The notes: generated by a model from the sequence alone, not told the origin. 64,000 nucleotides of DNA from Photobacterium sp. CCB-ST2H9 (GCF_023151555.2 NZ_CP100425.1:2108001-2172000); one strand, 5' to 3'. Shown: positions 46,976 through 58,188, numbered from the stretch's first letter. Numbers and translations are program-made.

Positions 46976-49282
46976 TCACGGTCTGAACAATGCCTGATAC
47001 CAGTCCGTTCTGTGATCCTGCCGGTAACGTGTCACCGTGATCTCTCCCTTATGGATACGAAGACTGATTTGCCCGCTTTCCGACGTGTCCAGCCAGGTGA
47101 TGCCATGCGAGCGATAACGCTCCCGGATCCGCACTGATGGTAAGGGCCAGGGGCTGTATTTCCCCGTTGAAACCAACGCGTAACGGGCTTGCAGCGATTG
47201 CAGCCAGGTCTGTGTAGACGAGGTATTACTGCCATGGTGTGGCACCAGTAAAATGTCTGCTTTCAGTTCAGGTTCGAGCCGGGCCAGCAAGAGTTCAGAA
47301 ATGGCATCAATATCACCGGTTAACAGCAGGCTTGTCTGAGATTCAGGATTCAGCCGGGCATCACTGACCTGGATCACGCAGGAATGCGGGTTTGCTGCTC
47401 GCCCGACCCGCTTTGGCGGCCACAACACCTGAAAACTCAAATCCAGCCAGCGCCAGGCTTGCCCGCGGACACAGGGGGCAAAACCTTCACGCCTGTCGCT
47501 GCTTCGTTGCCAGTCAGGAGAAAGTCTTTCCAGCACATCTGCCGTGCCACCCGCATGGTCAGCATCCGCGTGACTGAGCATGAAACCATCGAGCCCGGTA
47601 ATGCCCCACCGGTGCAATACTGGCTCTACCACGGAAAGCACCATGCTGCCTCCCGGCCAGTGGTTTCCGGTGTCATAAAGAACAGCCCGGCCATGTCGCT
47701 GAATGATGACGGCAAGACCATGTCCGACATCCAGCATATCGATTTGCCAGTCTTGTGGCGGGACGCGATAACTTTTATATCCGGTATAACTTCCCCACAG
47801 CACAATCGCCACACTCAGATGTAAGCCTGCGAACTGACGCCAGGGCAGAAACCATCCCATCGTCAGCAGGACGATCAGAATCAGCAAGCACCAGAACAAT
47901 CCATCAGAAAGCGGCAGCCAGGTCCCCGAAGTCAGAGTCGCGACGGTCATCACCGGGTGAAGTGACCCGTCTGCCATTTGCCAGAACATCCCTGAGATTG
48001 ACGGAAAAGCCAGCGTGACAACAGCCAGCAGGACCAAAGGCACAGTGATCAGGCTGACCCAGGGTACAGCCATCAGATTGACGAGCGGCGCGACCGGCGA
48101 AATCCCACCAAACCATACCCATTGTAATGGCAGCATCAGCCCCAGTAACACCAGTTGCAGCAACATGTATACCCGGCAGTTTTCTCGCCAGGCAGCGACT
48201 CCAGAAACCGAGATCCCTTTTCTGCGCCGGATCCCCCCGACATTCGCCAGATAAAGCACCAGCACTGCGCCGAAAGACAGCCACAGACCAGCCGAATATG
48301 TTGCGAGCGGATTGAGGAAGAGACAAACCGTGAACACCAGCAGCCACACTCGCATGCCACTCCAGACCACTTCCAGCCGGATGAGCAATAAGCAGAGGGC
48401 GGACATCAGCAGCGCTCTTTGGGTCGGTATACTGAATCCGGCCAGCCAGGCATACCCCAAGGCGAGTAAGAGCGCCAGCCATAACGGCAACCAGTATGTC
48501 CCCTGACGTTCCGGCAATGCGCCACGCACGCGGTTCCCGGCCCACCAGCCCCAGGCGACGACCAGTCCGATATGCAGCCCGGAAATTGCCATCAGATGTG
48601 CCAGCCCGCTGTCACGGAGAATTGTCCAGTCCTGTTGATCCAGCCCTTGCCGTTCTCCAAAACTCAGTGCCAGTAAATAGGCCTGATAAGGCAATGTTTC
48701 TGTCTGCTTTATCGCCTGTTCGAACCAGGTCTGGCGAAGACTGGTCTCAGATACCCCGGACAACAGCTGACCGGACAACACGGTACCAATTCCGTGAATT
48801 CCGGTTCCGACGGCGTATCGTTCGGCATTAAATCCCGCCGCATTGACACGTCCGTTCGGACGGCGCACACGAATATTGAACTTCCAGCGCTGCCCTTGTC
48901 TGAATACAGGTGCGTTGGGCCATTCGAGTTGTAACTGTATCTTTTCTTTGCGCTGAAGATCGCGGTCAGACACAGTTTCAGTTAAGAAAATGAATTTCTT
49001 ATCAAGAATATTATGATTTATTAGGCTACGAACTTCGCCAGTTATGATAATATTTCCGCGCTCCAGCGGAAGACGGTTCACGGTCTGACTATAATCAGCT
49101 GCAATCAACCAAGCCCAGAGCCCACCCATCGCGAACGTCAAAATTATGACGGATCGCAAACACAGGTATATCGCTCCACCGATAATCATGGCTGTAATAA
49201 AGCAGATGTAATCTGGCAAGGATGGCCAGAAGTGAAGTGACAAAATCCCGAGAGATAAACCGGCAGTCATCTGGTACATCAT
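46976..49282 (-). CDS. comEC: DNA uptake channel ComEC/Rec2 (YcaI)
   Basis: About 768 residues from ATG at 49282 (MMYQMTAGLSLGILSL); the longer frame relies on a TTG. The N-terminal part has membrane helices and an OB-like DUF4131 domain, then the competence domain (HLMAISGLHIGLVVAWG) with many helices. The C-terminal metallo-beta-lactamase domain has DVGHGLAVII, LSHADADHAGG and VPHHGSNTSST. It carries single-stranded DNA across the inner membrane in natural transformation. It precedes msbA as ycaI does in E. coli. Confidence 0.93.
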   Translation of the reverse strand: MMYQMTAGLSLGILSLHFWPSLPDYICFITAMIIGGAIYLCLRSVIILTFAMGGLWAWLIAADYSQTVNRLPLERGNIIITGEVRSLINHNILDKKFIFLTETVSDRDLQRKEKIQLQLEWPNAPVFRQGQRWKFNIRVRRPNGRVNAAGFNAERYAVGTGIHGIGTVLSGQLLSGVSETSLRQTWFEQAIKQTETLPYQAYLLALSFGERQGLDQQDWTILRDSGLAHLMAISGLHIGLVVAWGWWAGNRVRGALPERQGTYWLPLWLALLLALGYAWLAGFSIPTQRALLMSALCLLLIRLEVVWSGMRVWLLVFTVCLFLNPLATYSAGLWLSFGAVLVLYLANVGGIRRRKGISVSGVAAWRENCRVYMLLQLVLLGLMLPLQWVWFGGISPVAPLVNLMAVPWVSLITVPLVLLAVVTLAFPSISGMFWQMADGSLHPVMTVATLTSGTWLPLSDGLFWCLLILIVLLTMGWFLPWRQFAGLHLSVAIVLWGSYTGYKSYRVPPQDWQIDMLDVGHGLAVIIQRHGRAVLYDTGNHWPGGSMVLSVVEPVLHRWGITGLDGFMLSHADADHAGGTADVLERLSPDWQRSSDRREGFAPCVRGQAWRWLDLSFQVLWPPKRVGRAANPHSCVIQVSDARLNPESQTSLLLTGDIDAISELLLARLEPELKADILLVPHHGSNTSSTQTWLQSLQARYALVSTGKYSPWPLPSVRIRERYRSHGITWLDTSESGQISLRIHKGEITVTRYRQDHRTDWYQALFRP

Positions 49283-49323
49283 GACAACCCGATGAATACA
49301 GCCAAAAGAAAAAACGACATACG

Positions 49324-49833
49324 ATGCCAAAACAACTCATAAAACGCTTCATGCCCAGCCCGGAAATGATTAAAAGCCATAAAGCTTTGAAAGTGTTTGG
49401 TACTGTGCTGCATAACCCTAACCTGTGGTGTCTGAACCGCCGCTCTGCCTCAGGCGCATTTGCGGTTGGTCTGTTTATGGCTTATGTGCCTTTACCGAGC
49501 CAGATGATCATGGCTGCCGGTCTGGCCATACTATTTGGTGTCAACCTGCCGCTTTCCGTCTCCCTCGTTTGGATCACGAACCCCATTACCATGCCCGTCA
49601 TGTTTTATGCGGCCTATAAACTCGGGGCGTGGTTAATGAATGTGCCTTATCAGTCGTTCCACTTCGAACTGTCCTGGGCCTTCCTGCAGGAGCAGATGAG
49701 TCAGATTGGCCCGCCATTTCTGCTAGGCTGTTTTGTTTGTGGCACGATCTGTGCGCTGGTTGGCTACTTTGGTATCCGGGGATTCTGGCGCTATTCTGTC
49801 GTACGCAGCTGGAACAAACGCCGTTTCCGTTAA
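49324..49833 (+). CDS. DUF2062 membrane protein
   Basis: 169 residues with three or four hydrophobic segments (GLFMAYVPLPSQMIMAAGLAIL, ITNPITMPVMFYAAYKLG, FLLGCFVCGTICALVGYFG). It has the DUF2062 signature, with the motif WITNPITMP. Members are inner-membrane proteins of unknown role. It is divergent from comEC; only about 40 bases separate the two starts. A good terminator follows. Confidence 0.9.
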   Translation: MPKQLIKRFMPSPEMIKSHKALKVFGTVLHNPNLWCLNRRSASGAFAVGLFMAYVPLPSQMIMAAGLAILFGVNLPLSVSLVWITNPITMPVMFYAAYKLGAWLMNVPYQSFHFELSWAFLQEQMSQIGPPFLLGCFVCGTICALVGYFGIRGFWRYSVVRSWNKRRFR

Positions 49834-49851
49834 CCGCATTCTGCACCGATA

Positions 49852-49882
49852 CAAAAAAACCTCGCAATGCGAGGTTTTTTAT
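49852..49882. terminator. Bidirectional terminator between the DUF2062 gene and lolE
   Basis: AACCTCGC (49858-49865) pairs with GCGAGGTT (49869-49876) around a three-base loop, with seven A before and six T after. Confidence 0.9.
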
Positions 49883-49986
49883 TGGAAATCGAACTGGAAG
49901 ACACAGCACCATGCTTCCGGAGACATCAGACAATCTGTCTGCATCCGCTCCGGGGCATGTCACACATTTTGCACGTAACCCTACGG

Positions 49987-51228
49987 TTATTTCGCACTCA
50001 ATACCTGTGCCGGTTGTAATGCACTGGCACGTCTGGCCGGATACCAGGTCGCCAGCAGGCTCAGCAAAGTGGCCGTCGCCATGACCAGCACAACATCCTG
50101 CCATTCCAGCTGGGTCGGCAGAAAATTCACAAAGTAAATATCCCCGGACAGGAACTTGTGTCCGATCAGTCGTTCGACAAACTGTGCGATTGACGTCAGA
50201 TTCAGCGCCACGGAAGCACCGAGCGCAGCGCCCAGCAGACTCCCCAGCAGGCCTGCTAGCAATCCGTGCCAGACAAAAATCATCCGCACCAGCCGATCGC
50301 CCGCGCCCATCGTGCGCAGAATCGCAATATCTGCCGCCCGGTCTTTCACGGCCATCATCAGAGTCGAGATGATATTGAAACAAGCGACACCGATCACCAG
50401 AACCATCACCAGATACATAATGGTACGGACCAGTTGAATATCCCGGTACAAATAACCGTATTTCTGGGTCCAGCTCTTCAGGTAGACATAAACAGGCAGG
50501 GTCATGCCGACCTCTTTGACAATGGCCGTAGCATCCAGCACCTGGTCGACATTAATCGCAATCCCCGAGATTCCCTCACCCATGGTCAGATAGTCCTGCG
50601 CATCTTTCAGCGGAACCAAAGCAAAGTTATGATCGATTTGCCCCCCCAGCGCCAGAACACCGGCCACCTGAAGCCGAATCCGCTTAGGCGCTTTAAGCTG
50701 CTGACCACCATCCCGGTTCGGCAACATGGCTGAAATCCAGTCTCCGACACCAATGCCCAGTAAATCTGCAACGCCCTGTCCCAGAATAATCTGCTTCTGA
50801 CCTGCTTTCAGATTCTGCCAGGCATTGTCCTTCACATAATTTGGCAGCGCACTGACCCGGGTTTCCAGCAGCGGATCAACGCCCCGGACTTCGACCGCTT
50901 TCAGCTGAGTCCCTTTCTCCAGCAACGCAGTAAACTGGACATAAGGCGCAGCCGCCTTCACCCGCTGATTCTGCTCAACCGTTTCCAGTACCGGTTTCCA
51001 TTCGGTGAAAGGCGGGCGAACAGCTTCCAGTTCTCCGTGCGGAATCACAGCCAGCACCCGGTTTTGCAATTCCCGCTCAAAGCCATTCATGGCTGACAGG
51101 CCGATAATAATGACCGCCACGCCCACCGCGATCCCCAAAATGGAGGAAATGGAGATAAATGACACCATCCGGTTGCGTTTTCTGGCCCGGCTGAAGCGAC
51201 TGCCGATAAATAATGACAATGGACGCAT
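49987..51228 (-). CDS. lolE: Lipoprotein-releasing permease LolE
   Basis: A 413-residue inner-membrane subunit of LolCDE, which frees outer-membrane lipoproteins for LolA. It has a helix near residues 25-47, a large periplasmic domain and three C-terminal helices (FtsX/MacB fold). [28 protein letters not shown] is the typical first-helix region. The ATG overlaps the lolD stop (TGATG). Confidence 0.93.
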   Translation of the reverse strand: MRPLSLFIGSRFSRARKRNRMVSFISISSILGIAVGVAVIIIGLSAMNGFERELQNRVLAVIPHGELEAVRPPFTEWKPVLETVEQNQRVKAAAPYVQFTALLEKGTQLKAVEVRGVDPLLETRVSALPNYVKDNAWQNLKAGQKQIILGQGVADLLGIGVGDWISAMLPNRDGGQQLKAPKRIRLQVAGVLALGGQIDHNFALVPLKDAQDYLTMGEGISGIAINVDQVLDATAIVKEVGMTLPVYVYLKSWTQKYGYLYRDIQLVRTIMYLVMVLVIGVACFNIISTLMMAVKDRAADIAILRTMGAGDRLVRMIFVWHGLLAGLLGSLLGAALGASVALNLTSIAQFVERLIGHKFLSGDIYFVNFLPTQLEWQDVVLVMATATLLSLLATWYPARRASALQPAQVLSAK

Positions 51229-51917
51229 CAGGCCACCTCAACCGCCGCCAGCTGACCATCCTGCATGTGGAGACAGCGATCCAGCTTTGATGCCAGTTCA
51301 TTATCATGGGTCACCACCAGAAAAGCCGTTCCGGACTCCCGGTTCAACTTGCGCATCAGGTCATAAATCTCCAGTGCTGTTTTATGATCCAGATTTCCGG
51401 TCGGTTCATCGGCCAGTACCAGCGCGGGTTTATTCACCAGAGCACGGGCTATCGCCACACGCTGACGTTCACCGCCACTCAGTTCAGAAGGACGATGACT
51501 GTATCTGTGACTCAGGCCGACCTGACCCAGGATGCTTCTGGCCTGCTCGATTGCCTTCACAGCCGAAACACCGCCAATCATCAATGGCATCGCGACGTTC
51601 TCTTCTGCCGTAAAGTCCGCAAGCAGATGATGGAACTGGTAAACAAAGCCAATATCCTGATTGCGGATTTTCGCCTGTTTATTCGCACTCATACTGTTGA
51701 GTTTCTGGCCTTTGAAAAACACATCCCCTTTCGTTGGCGCATCCAGCGCACCCAGCACATGCAACAAGGTACTTTTACCGGAACCGGACGAACCGACAAT
51801 CGCCACCAGTTCCCCGGCATTGATTTCCAGGCTGATATCATTCAGTACCTGGGTTTCCAGTTGGGCTTCCCGGTACACCTTGAAGAGGTTTCGGCATACC
51901 AACAATGAATTACTCAT
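51228..51917 (-). CDS. lolD: Lipoprotein-releasing ATPase LolD
   Basis: A 229-residue ABC ATPase: Walker [17 protein letters not shown], signature [16 protein letters not shown], Walker [13 protein letters not shown]. It drives LolC and LolE. It overlaps lolC by eight bases and lolE by one. Confidence 0.96.
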   Translation of the reverse strand: MSNSLLVCRNLFKVYREAQLETQVLNDISLEINAGELVAIVGSSGSGKSTLLHVLGALDAPTKGDVFFKGQKLNSMSANKQAKIRNQDIGFVYQFHHLLADFTAEENVAMPLMIGGVSAVKAIEQARSILGQVGLSHRYSHRPSELSGGERQRVAIARALVNKPALVLADEPTGNLDHKTALEIYDLMRKLNRESGTAFLVVTHDNELASKLDRCLHMQDGQLAAVEVA

Positions 51918-53118
51918 AACGCAAGGCCTCTGCAGGACGGACGGAAGCCGCCCGGTAAGAAGGAAATAAGGTTGCTAATAAACTCAGGCTGATTGCGCCA
52001 AAAATGACTGTTGCGACCTGTAACGGCTTCACCTCAACCGGCAAAGCGCCGCCCAGATTGACCAGGTTGATCCCCAGCAGCGACATCAGGGGGTTAATAT
52101 TCAAAGCGAGGATGGTCCCGAGAATGCCGCCGGCTAATGCCCCAATCACCCCACTGCTGGCGCCCTGAACCATAAAAGTCAGCAGAATCTGACGGCTGGT
52201 CATGCCCTGAGTTTTCAGAATTGCCACTTCAGCCTGTTTTTCCATCACAACCATGATCAGGGCGGAAATGATATTAAACGCGGCCACACCAACCACCAGT
52301 CCCAGCATCAGGCCCATCATGTTCTTTTCCATTTTGACCGCCTGAAACAGCTCGCCTCGCTGCTCCCGCCAGTCAGACCACTGCCAGTTGTCCGGCAACG
52401 GCATTTGAGAAAGCTGCGTGACACTGAATGGATCCTCAAGGAACAGACGCCAGCCTGAAAACTCGCCGGGTTTATAACGCAGCAACCGGCCGGCATCTTC
52501 AATATTGGTCAGCACCAGTGACTTATCAACATCCGATCCGGTGAAGTAAATCCCGGCAACGATGAAATTACGCTGGCTGGGAATGCGGCCGAGCGGCGTG
52601 TAAACACTGACACTCGTGACCATCAGACGAACTTTGTCGCCAACTCTGACGCCCAGTTGCTGTGCCATTCCATTCCCCAGAATCACCCGGTAGCTGCCTG
52701 GCGTCAGGTCACTGACAGCGCCCTGCACCATATGCGCAGCCAGTGGCTCAAAACCACCCGGCGTGACACCCAGCATAGAGCCCGCCGCAAGGGCATTCGG
52801 GCTTTGCAGCACCGCTTCCGCACGGGTCAATGGTGCAACCTGATTCACCTGAGGGATTGCAGAAAGTGCTGCCGGTGGCTGCTCGGGTTGTGTAAAGCGG
52901 CCATCGGGATGTGAGATCAGCGCCTGAGGCAACACACCTAAGATCCGATCTTTGAGCTGCTGCTCAAATCCGTTCATGACAGAGATCACAATCACCAGCG
53001 CCAGCACACCAATGGTAATGCCTGCGGTAGACATGCCGGAAACAAAGCGGCTGAACCGATCGCCGGAACGGCCTTTCAGATATCGAAGCCCAATAAATAC
53101 GGGCAATGGATGAAACAT
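51910..53118 (-). CDS. lolC: Lipoprotein-releasing permease LolC
   Basis: About 402 residues from ATG at 53118 ([20 protein letters not shown]), matching E. coli LolC; the frame starts 36 bases earlier. It has a first helix near 24-48, a periplasmic domain that would recruit LolA through its hook, and three C-terminal helices. [16 protein letters not shown] and the terminal RPAEALRYE are family features. It is first in lolCDE. Confidence 0.94.
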   Translation of the reverse strand: MFHPLPVFIGLRYLKGRSGDRFSRFVSGMSTAGITIGVLALVIVISVMNGFEQQLKDRILGVLPQALISHPDGRFTQPEQPPAALSAIPQVNQVAPLTRAEAVLQSPNALAAGSMLGVTPGGFEPLAAHMVQGAVSDLTPGSYRVILGNGMAQQLGVRVGDKVRLMVTSVSVYTPLGRIPSQRNFIVAGIYFTGSDVDKSLVLTNIEDAGRLLRYKPGEFSGWRLFLEDPFSVTQLSQMPLPDNWQWSDWREQRGELFQAVKMEKNMMGLMLGLVVGVAAFNIISALIMVVMEKQAEVAILKTQGMTSRQILLTFMVQGASSGVIGALAGGILGTILALNINPLMSLLGINLVNLGGALPVEVKPLQVATVIFGAISLSLLATLFPSYRAASVRPAEALRYE

Positions 53119-53306
53119 CATTCGGTCTGGAACCATCCTGTTAACAGTGTTCAAAAGGATACCTTCTGACAGACGGGATTACCACGAAGTGGTGTAAAAG
53201 AAATGAAAAAAGAGTGGCTAAAAATCAAGCTCTTGATGCCTCCGGCTTGCCCGCCAGCCTGTGCTAAGTGATAATCGAAGCATCTGCATGAAAACACGAG
53301 TAACAC

Positions 53307-53882
53307 ATGAATCAGGACGAGTACTTTTCAGTCCATGCCGGGCTTACCATTAATGTTGAACCTTTGCCGGAACAATTTGAGCTGCCCGACGATCTGACGT
53401 TTATCCGCGAAATCCCGCCGCTATTTCGTGTTGCGAGTGAATGCAGCGAACTGGAGCACAATGCTGAAAAGGTTCTGCAGCAGGAAAGTAAAAACATGAA
53501 CCGTACCCTGCTGGATTATCTGGCAGCCCAGAATCATAAAATCAACCTGCTCCTGTCGTTTGTGCTTGCTCAGCAGGATGATCCGGCATTTCGCCAGATC
53601 ACACAAACTTTTGGCGCCAGTCAGCTGACCTATATTTCCGGGCAGCCACTGAACGCCGGCAGCCCGGTCCGTTTGAAACTCTTTCTTGAAAATCCGCCTG
53701 CTGCCGTGTATTGCTATGCCAGTGTACAAAACTGCCAGCCAGTCGGGGATGATCACTTTGAAGTTACCCTGCATTACACCCGACTGCAGGAAGAAGACAG
53801 GGATCTGCTTATCCGTGCGGCGTTACACATTCAGCAGAAACTGCTGAGGCAACGCGCGATGCAACGAAACGATAACCAATAA
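53307..53882 (+). CDS. PilZ-family protein, PlzB-like
   Basis: A 191-residue soluble protein. The N-terminal part (FELPDDLTFIREIPPLFRVASECSELEH) and long helix (NRTLLDYLAAQNHKINLLLSFVL) precede a C-terminal beta-rich PilZ-like domain (SPVRLKLFLENPPAAVYCYASV). The position before mfd matches V. cholerae plzB (VC1885). I see no clear RxxxR or (D/N)xSxxG motif, so direct c-di-GMP binding is uncertain. The mfd start follows by six bases, so the two are co-transcribed. Confidence 0.72.
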   Translation: MNQDEYFSVHAGLTINVEPLPEQFELPDDLTFIREIPPLFRVASECSELEHNAEKVLQQESKNMNRTLLDYLAAQNHKINLLLSFVLAQQDDPAFRQITQTFGASQLTYISGQPLNAGSPVRLKLFLENPPAAVYCYASVQNCQPVGDDHFEVTLHYTRLQEEDRDLLIRAALHIQQKLLRQRAMQRNDNQ

Positions 53883-53888
53883 TTTGTC

Positions 53889-56800
53889 ATGACAATACAG
53901 ACTTTATTTTCGCTTCCGGTACCAACCAAAGCCGGCGATAAACGATTCGTCGGTCAGGTTTCCGGAGCTGCGCTGGCGATTGCCATTGCCGAGCTGGCCA
54001 AGAGTCATCAGGGGCCGGTTCTGGCGGTCGTGCCGGACACTCAGACCGCGCTTCGCCTGCAGCCGGAAGTGAGCCAATTTACCCAAGTCGAGGTCAATGT
54101 GTTTCCGGACTGGGAAACCCTGCCCTACGACAGTTTTTCACCGCATCAGGACATCATCTCCGACCGGCTGGCGCGCCTGTATCAGTTGCCTACCCTGAAT
54201 GAAGGTATCCTGCTGGTTCCCGTCAGTACCCTGCTGCAACGGCTCACACCGCGCACTTTTCTGCATCAGCATGCCCTGCTGGTCAGCAAGGGCGATCGCC
54301 TGTCACTGGAGAAACTGCGCCTTCAGCTGGAAGCCGCCGGTTATCGCCATGTCGATCAGGTGATGGAACATGGTGAATATGCCAGCCGTGGTTCACTGCT
54401 CGATTTATTCCCGATGGGGAATAACGAGCCGTACCGGATTGATTTCTTTGATGATGAAGTGGATTCCATCCGCCAGTTCGATCCGGAGTCCCAGCGTTCG
54501 ACCGGCGAAATCGACAACATTCATCTGCTGCCTGCCCATGAATTTCCAACCGATGAAGTGGCGGTAGAAAACTTCCGGATGCGCTGGCGCGAGCGCTTTG
54601 AAGCACGCCGGGAACCGGAGTCAATTTATCAGCAGGTCAGTAAACGGACCTGGCCTGCCGGGATCGAATACTGGCAACCTCTGTTTTTTGAGCAAACAGA
54701 CACCCTGTTTGACTACCTGCCGGCAGACACCCTGCTGCTCACCATTGGCGAACTGGAACAGGCCGCCGAACATTTTCTGAGTGATGCAGATTACCGCTAT
54801 CAGGAACGCCGCGTCGATCCGTTGCGCCCGTTACTTGAACCGAAAGAGCTCTGGCTGTCGGCAAGCGACATGTTCTCTGGTTTCAAAACGCTCCCGCAGG
54901 TCAGACTGAGCAAAGCGCCGGAAGAAGAAAAAGCCGGTCGATTCAACCCGGCAATCACACCCGTGCCGCCTCTGACGATCAACCATCAGCTCAAAGAACC
55001 GATGTCTGCCCTGCGCAAGTTTCAGGAAAGCTTCACCGGCAAAATCATATTCTCGGTTGCCAGTGAAGGGCGCCGCGAAGCCCTGCTGGATCTGCTGGCA
55101 CGGATCAAATTACGGCCAATGGTTTGCCAGAGTCTGGAAGAAGCGATGGCTGCTGCCAGTCCCTGCACCCTGGTGATCGGAGCTGCGGAACAAGGATTCA
55201 TTCTTGAAGATCCGCAACTGGCCTTTATCTGTGAAAGCGATTTGCTGGGTGAACGGGTCATTCAGCGTCGCCGACGTGAAGAAAAACGGACCGTCAGTTC
55301 CGATACCATTATTCGCAATCTGGCGGAACTGAAAATCGGCCAGCCTGTCGTCCATCTGGATCACGGCATTGGCCGCTATCAGGGACTGCAGACCCTGGAA
55401 GCCGGCGGCCTGACGACTGAATACGTCACGCTTGAATATCAGGGAGGCGCCAAACTCTATGTACCGGTTGCCTCACTGCACCTGATCAGCCGCTATTCAG
55501 GCGGCGCCGAAGAAGCTGCCCCGATTCATAAACTGGGCGGGGAAGCCTGGCAGAAAGCCCGAAAGAGAGCCGCTGAAAAAGTCCGGGATGTGGCCGCCGA
55601 GCTGCTGGATGTCTACGCGAAACGTGAGCTTAAACCGGGTTTCAAATTCAAACTCGATCGAGAAGCTTACGCAGATTTCTGCACCGGTTTCCCGTTTGAG
55701 GAGACCCATGATCAGGCACTGGCGATTAACGCCGTGCTGTCTGATATGTGCCAGGCGAAAGCGATGGATCGGCTGGTGTGCGGTGACGTGGGCTTTGGTA
55801 AAACCGAAGTCGCCATGCGTGCCGCTTTTGCTGCCGTCGATAACAGCAAGCAGGTGACTGTGCTGGTCCCGACAACTCTGCTCGCTCAGCAGCACTTCGA
55901 GAACTTCCGTGATCGTTTTGCCAACACTCCGGTCCGGGTTGAAGTCCTGTCCCGTTTCAAAACGGCCAAAGAGCAAAAGGCCATTCTGGAAGACGTCAAA
56001 GAAGGCAAGGTCGATATTCTGATTGGCACCCACAAGCTGCTCAATGCCGAGGTCAAATATCATGATCTTGGCCTGCTGATTGTCGATGAAGAACACCGAT
56101 TTGGGGTTCGCCAGAAAGAGAAACTGAAATCACTGCGCGCAGATGTCGATATCCTGACTCTGACCGCAACCCCGATTCCGCGAACCCTGAATATGGCGAT
56201 GAGCGGGATGCGGGATCTGTCGATCATTGCCACTCCGCCGGCACGCCGACTGGCGATCAAGACCTTCGTCCGTGAGCGGGAAGATCTGATTATCCGGGAA
56301 GCGGTGCTGCGTGAAATCATGCGCGGCGGTCAGGTGTATTTCCTGCACAATGACGTCGAAAGCATCGAAAAAGCGGCCCAGGAACTGGCAACGCTGATCC
56401 CGGAAGCCCGGATTACCACAGCCCACGGTCAGATGCGTGAGCGCGATCTGGAAAGGATCATGAGCGACTTTTACCACCAGCGTTTCAATCTGCTGGTGTG
56501 TACAACCATCATTGAAACCGGTATCGACGTTCCGACAGCCAATACCATCGTCATCAACAGAGCTGATCATCTGGGACTGGCGCAGTTACACCAGTTACGC
56601 GGACGGGTCGGTCGTTCCCATCACCAGGCTTACGCCTATCTGCTGACGCCACATCCGAAACGCATGACCAAAGATGCCGTCAAACGTCTGGAAGCGATTG
56701 CGTCACTGGAAGATCTGGGAGCGGGCTTTACGCTGGCAACACACGACCTCGAAATTCGGGGAGCAGGTGAACTGCTGGGTGACGAACAATCCGGCCAGAT

Positions 56801-57344
56801 CCAATCTGTCGGTTTTACCCTGTTTATGGAAATGCTGGAACAGGCCGTTGAGTCACTCAAAGCAGGAAAAGAACCATCGCTGGATGATCTGCTGCGTGAA
56901 CAGACCGAGGTCGAGCTGCGTTTGCCAGCCTTGCTCCCGGAAGACTACATTCCGGATATCAACACCCGGCTGTCGCTTTACAAACGCATCGCCAGTGCCT
57001 GCAATGAAGAGTCGCTGGATGAACTGAAAGTGGAGCTGATTGATCGCTTTGGTCTGCTGCCGGATGCCACAACGAATCTGCTCACCCTGAATAAGCTGAA
57101 GCTGAAAGCGGCCAGCCTGGGCCTGCGCCGGATTGAAGCCGGCGAAAAAGGCGGTTATTTCGAATTTACCGAAAATGCCGCCATAGACCCCGGTTTTCTT
57201 GTGAGTCTGTTACAATCAAACCCACAACAATTCCGGATGGATGGCCCGACCAAACTGAAGGTCACAGCGCCGCTGACGGATCGCCGGGAACGCATCAAGT
57301 ATGTTGACGGCTTCCTAACACAATTAGCTGAAAACACCCTATAA
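53889..57344 (+). CDS. mfd: Transcription-repair coupling factor Mfd
   Basis: A 1151-residue DNA translocase that removes RNA polymerase stalled at lesions and recruits UvrA. UvrB-like homology lies in residues 1-350, the RNA polymerase-interacting domain near 480-550 (GQPVVHLDHGIGRYQGL), and SF2 motor motifs from about 620: GDVGFGKTEVAMRAAF (I), DEEHRFGVRQKEK (II), LTATPIPRTLNMA (III) and QLRGRVGRSHHQAYAYLL (VI). The C-terminal TRCF domain completes it. The length is the family norm. Confidence 0.98.
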   Translation: MTIQTLFSLPVPTKAGDKRFVGQVSGAALAIAIAELAKSHQGPVLAVVPDTQTALRLQPEVSQFTQVEVNVFPDWETLPYDSFSPHQDIISDRLARLYQLPTLNEGILLVPVSTLLQRLTPRTFLHQHALLVSKGDRLSLEKLRLQLEAAGYRHVDQVMEHGEYASRGSLLDLFPMGNNEPYRIDFFDDEVDSIRQFDPESQRSTGEIDNIHLLPAHEFPTDEVAVENFRMRWRERFEARREPESIYQQVSKRTWPAGIEYWQPLFFEQTDTLFDYLPADTLLLTIGELEQAAEHFLSDADYRYQERRVDPLRPLLEPKELWLSASDMFSGFKTLPQVRLSKAPEEEKAGRFNPAITPVPPLTINHQLKEPMSALRKFQESFTGKIIFSVASEGRREALLDLLARIKLRPMVCQSLEEAMAAASPCTLVIGAAEQGFILEDPQLAFICESDLLGERVIQRRRREEKRTVSSDTIIRNLAELKIGQPVVHLDHGIGRYQGLQTLEAGGLTTEYVTLEYQGGAKLYVPVASLHLISRYSGGAEEAAPIHKLGGEAWQKARKRAAEKVRDVAAELLDVYAKRELKPGFKFKLDREAYADFCTGFPFEETHDQALAINAVLSDMCQAKAMDRLVCGDVGFGKTEVAMRAAFAAVDNSKQVTVLVPTTLLAQQHFENFRDRFANTPVRVEVLSRFKTAKEQKAILEDVKEGKVDILIGTHKLLNAEVKYHDLGLLIVDEEHRFGVRQKEKLKSLRADVDILTLTATPIPRTLNMAMSGMRDLSIIATPPARRLAIKTFVREREDLIIREAVLREIMRGGQVYFLHNDVESIEKAAQELATLIPEARITTAHGQMRERDLERIMSDFYHQRFNLLVCTTIIETGIDVPTANTIVINRADHLGLAQLHQLRGRVGRSHHQAYAYLLTPHPKRMTKDAVKRLEAIASLEDLGAGFTLATHDLEIRGAGELLGDEQSGQIQSVGFTLFMEMLEQAVESLKAGKEPSLDDLLREQTEVELRLPALLPEDYIPDINTRLSLYKRIASACNEESLDELKVELIDRFGLLPDATTNLLTLNKLKLKAASLGLRRIEAGEKGGYFEFTENAAIDPGFLVSLLQSNPQQFRMDGPTKLKVTAPLTDRRERIKYVDGFLTQLAENTL

Positions 57345-57372
57345 TGGCTGCATACCAGTGCGGAGTATTATC

Positions 57373-58182
57373 TTGAAAAATCTGATTTATTTACTGCTGC
57401 TTGTCATCAGTTTGCCAAGTTTCGCAGAGCGCCAGTTTGACATTGAGATCATCATTTTCAAACGCAATGTGAATCCGGATCAAACCGGTGAATCCTGGCC
57501 AGACCAACCCGCACCCCTGGATTATTCCGGAACGGTGCAACTGAGCGGCTCACCACAGCTGTCGAACCGCGGCATTACCATGATGCCTGCCAGCCAGTTT
57601 CAGCTGAACAGCCAATTCCAGCGTCTGAAAGACCATGCCGGTTTTACGCCGCTCGCTCATTTTGGCTGGCGCCAGGGTGATCTGAGTAAAGCACAGGCAC
57701 CAACCTTCCATTTGGTTGCAGGCCGTGACTTTTCTGACCAGTATCTGGCAGATGGCTCATCCAAAGCGGAAACAGCTGCACAAGGTGCACCAGCAATGAC
57801 TGCACCGCCGAGCTTTGAACTTTCAGAAGACGCAGCTCAGGCAGCCCCTGCTGTGCAGCCAAACACTCCGCTTTATGAGTTGGAAGGTAAAATTCAGGTC
57901 TATGTGAACCATTACCTGTTCACCAATGCACAGCTGGACTTGCGTGAATCTGGCCGCCGTGAAGTGGTTGTAGGCACCGAACCCCTGGATGACCTTTCCA
58001 CCGCGCGGAGTGACAATGTTCAGTTTGGTCAGTTACAGGAAGTGAAGAAGAAAATTGAGGTGGAAGAGTTCCTCAAAACTTTCCGATTTGATCAACAGCG
58101 TCAGATGCGCAGTGGTGAAACTCACTATCTGGATCACCCGCTCATGGGGATGGTCGTACAAATCCGACGTCTTGATTCATAA
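57373..58182 (+). CDS. csiV: Peptidoglycan-binding protein CsiV
   Basis: About 269 residues from TTG at 57373, with CGGAG seven bases upstream; a GTG at 57358 is possible. The signal peptide (LKNLIYLLLLVISLPSFAE) is followed by the CsiV start RQFDIEIIIFKRN. A later conserved region is YELEGKIQVYVNHYLFTNAQLDLRE. The V. cholerae protein binds peptidoglycan and supports the PBP1A-LpoA synthase. The position after mfd is conserved in Vibrionaceae. Confidence 0.88.
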   Translation: MKNLIYLLLLVISLPSFAERQFDIEIIIFKRNVNPDQTGESWPDQPAPLDYSGTVQLSGSPQLSNRGITMMPASQFQLNSQFQRLKDHAGFTPLAHFGWRQGDLSKAQAPTFHLVAGRDFSDQYLADGSSKAETAAQGAPAMTAPPSFELSEDAAQAAPAVQPNTPLYELEGKIQVYVNHYLFTNAQLDLRESGRREVVVGTEPLDDLSTARSDNVQFGQLQEVKKKIEVEEFLKTFRFDQQRQMRSGETHYLDHPLMGMVVQIRRLDS

Positions 58183-58188
58183 CGCATT

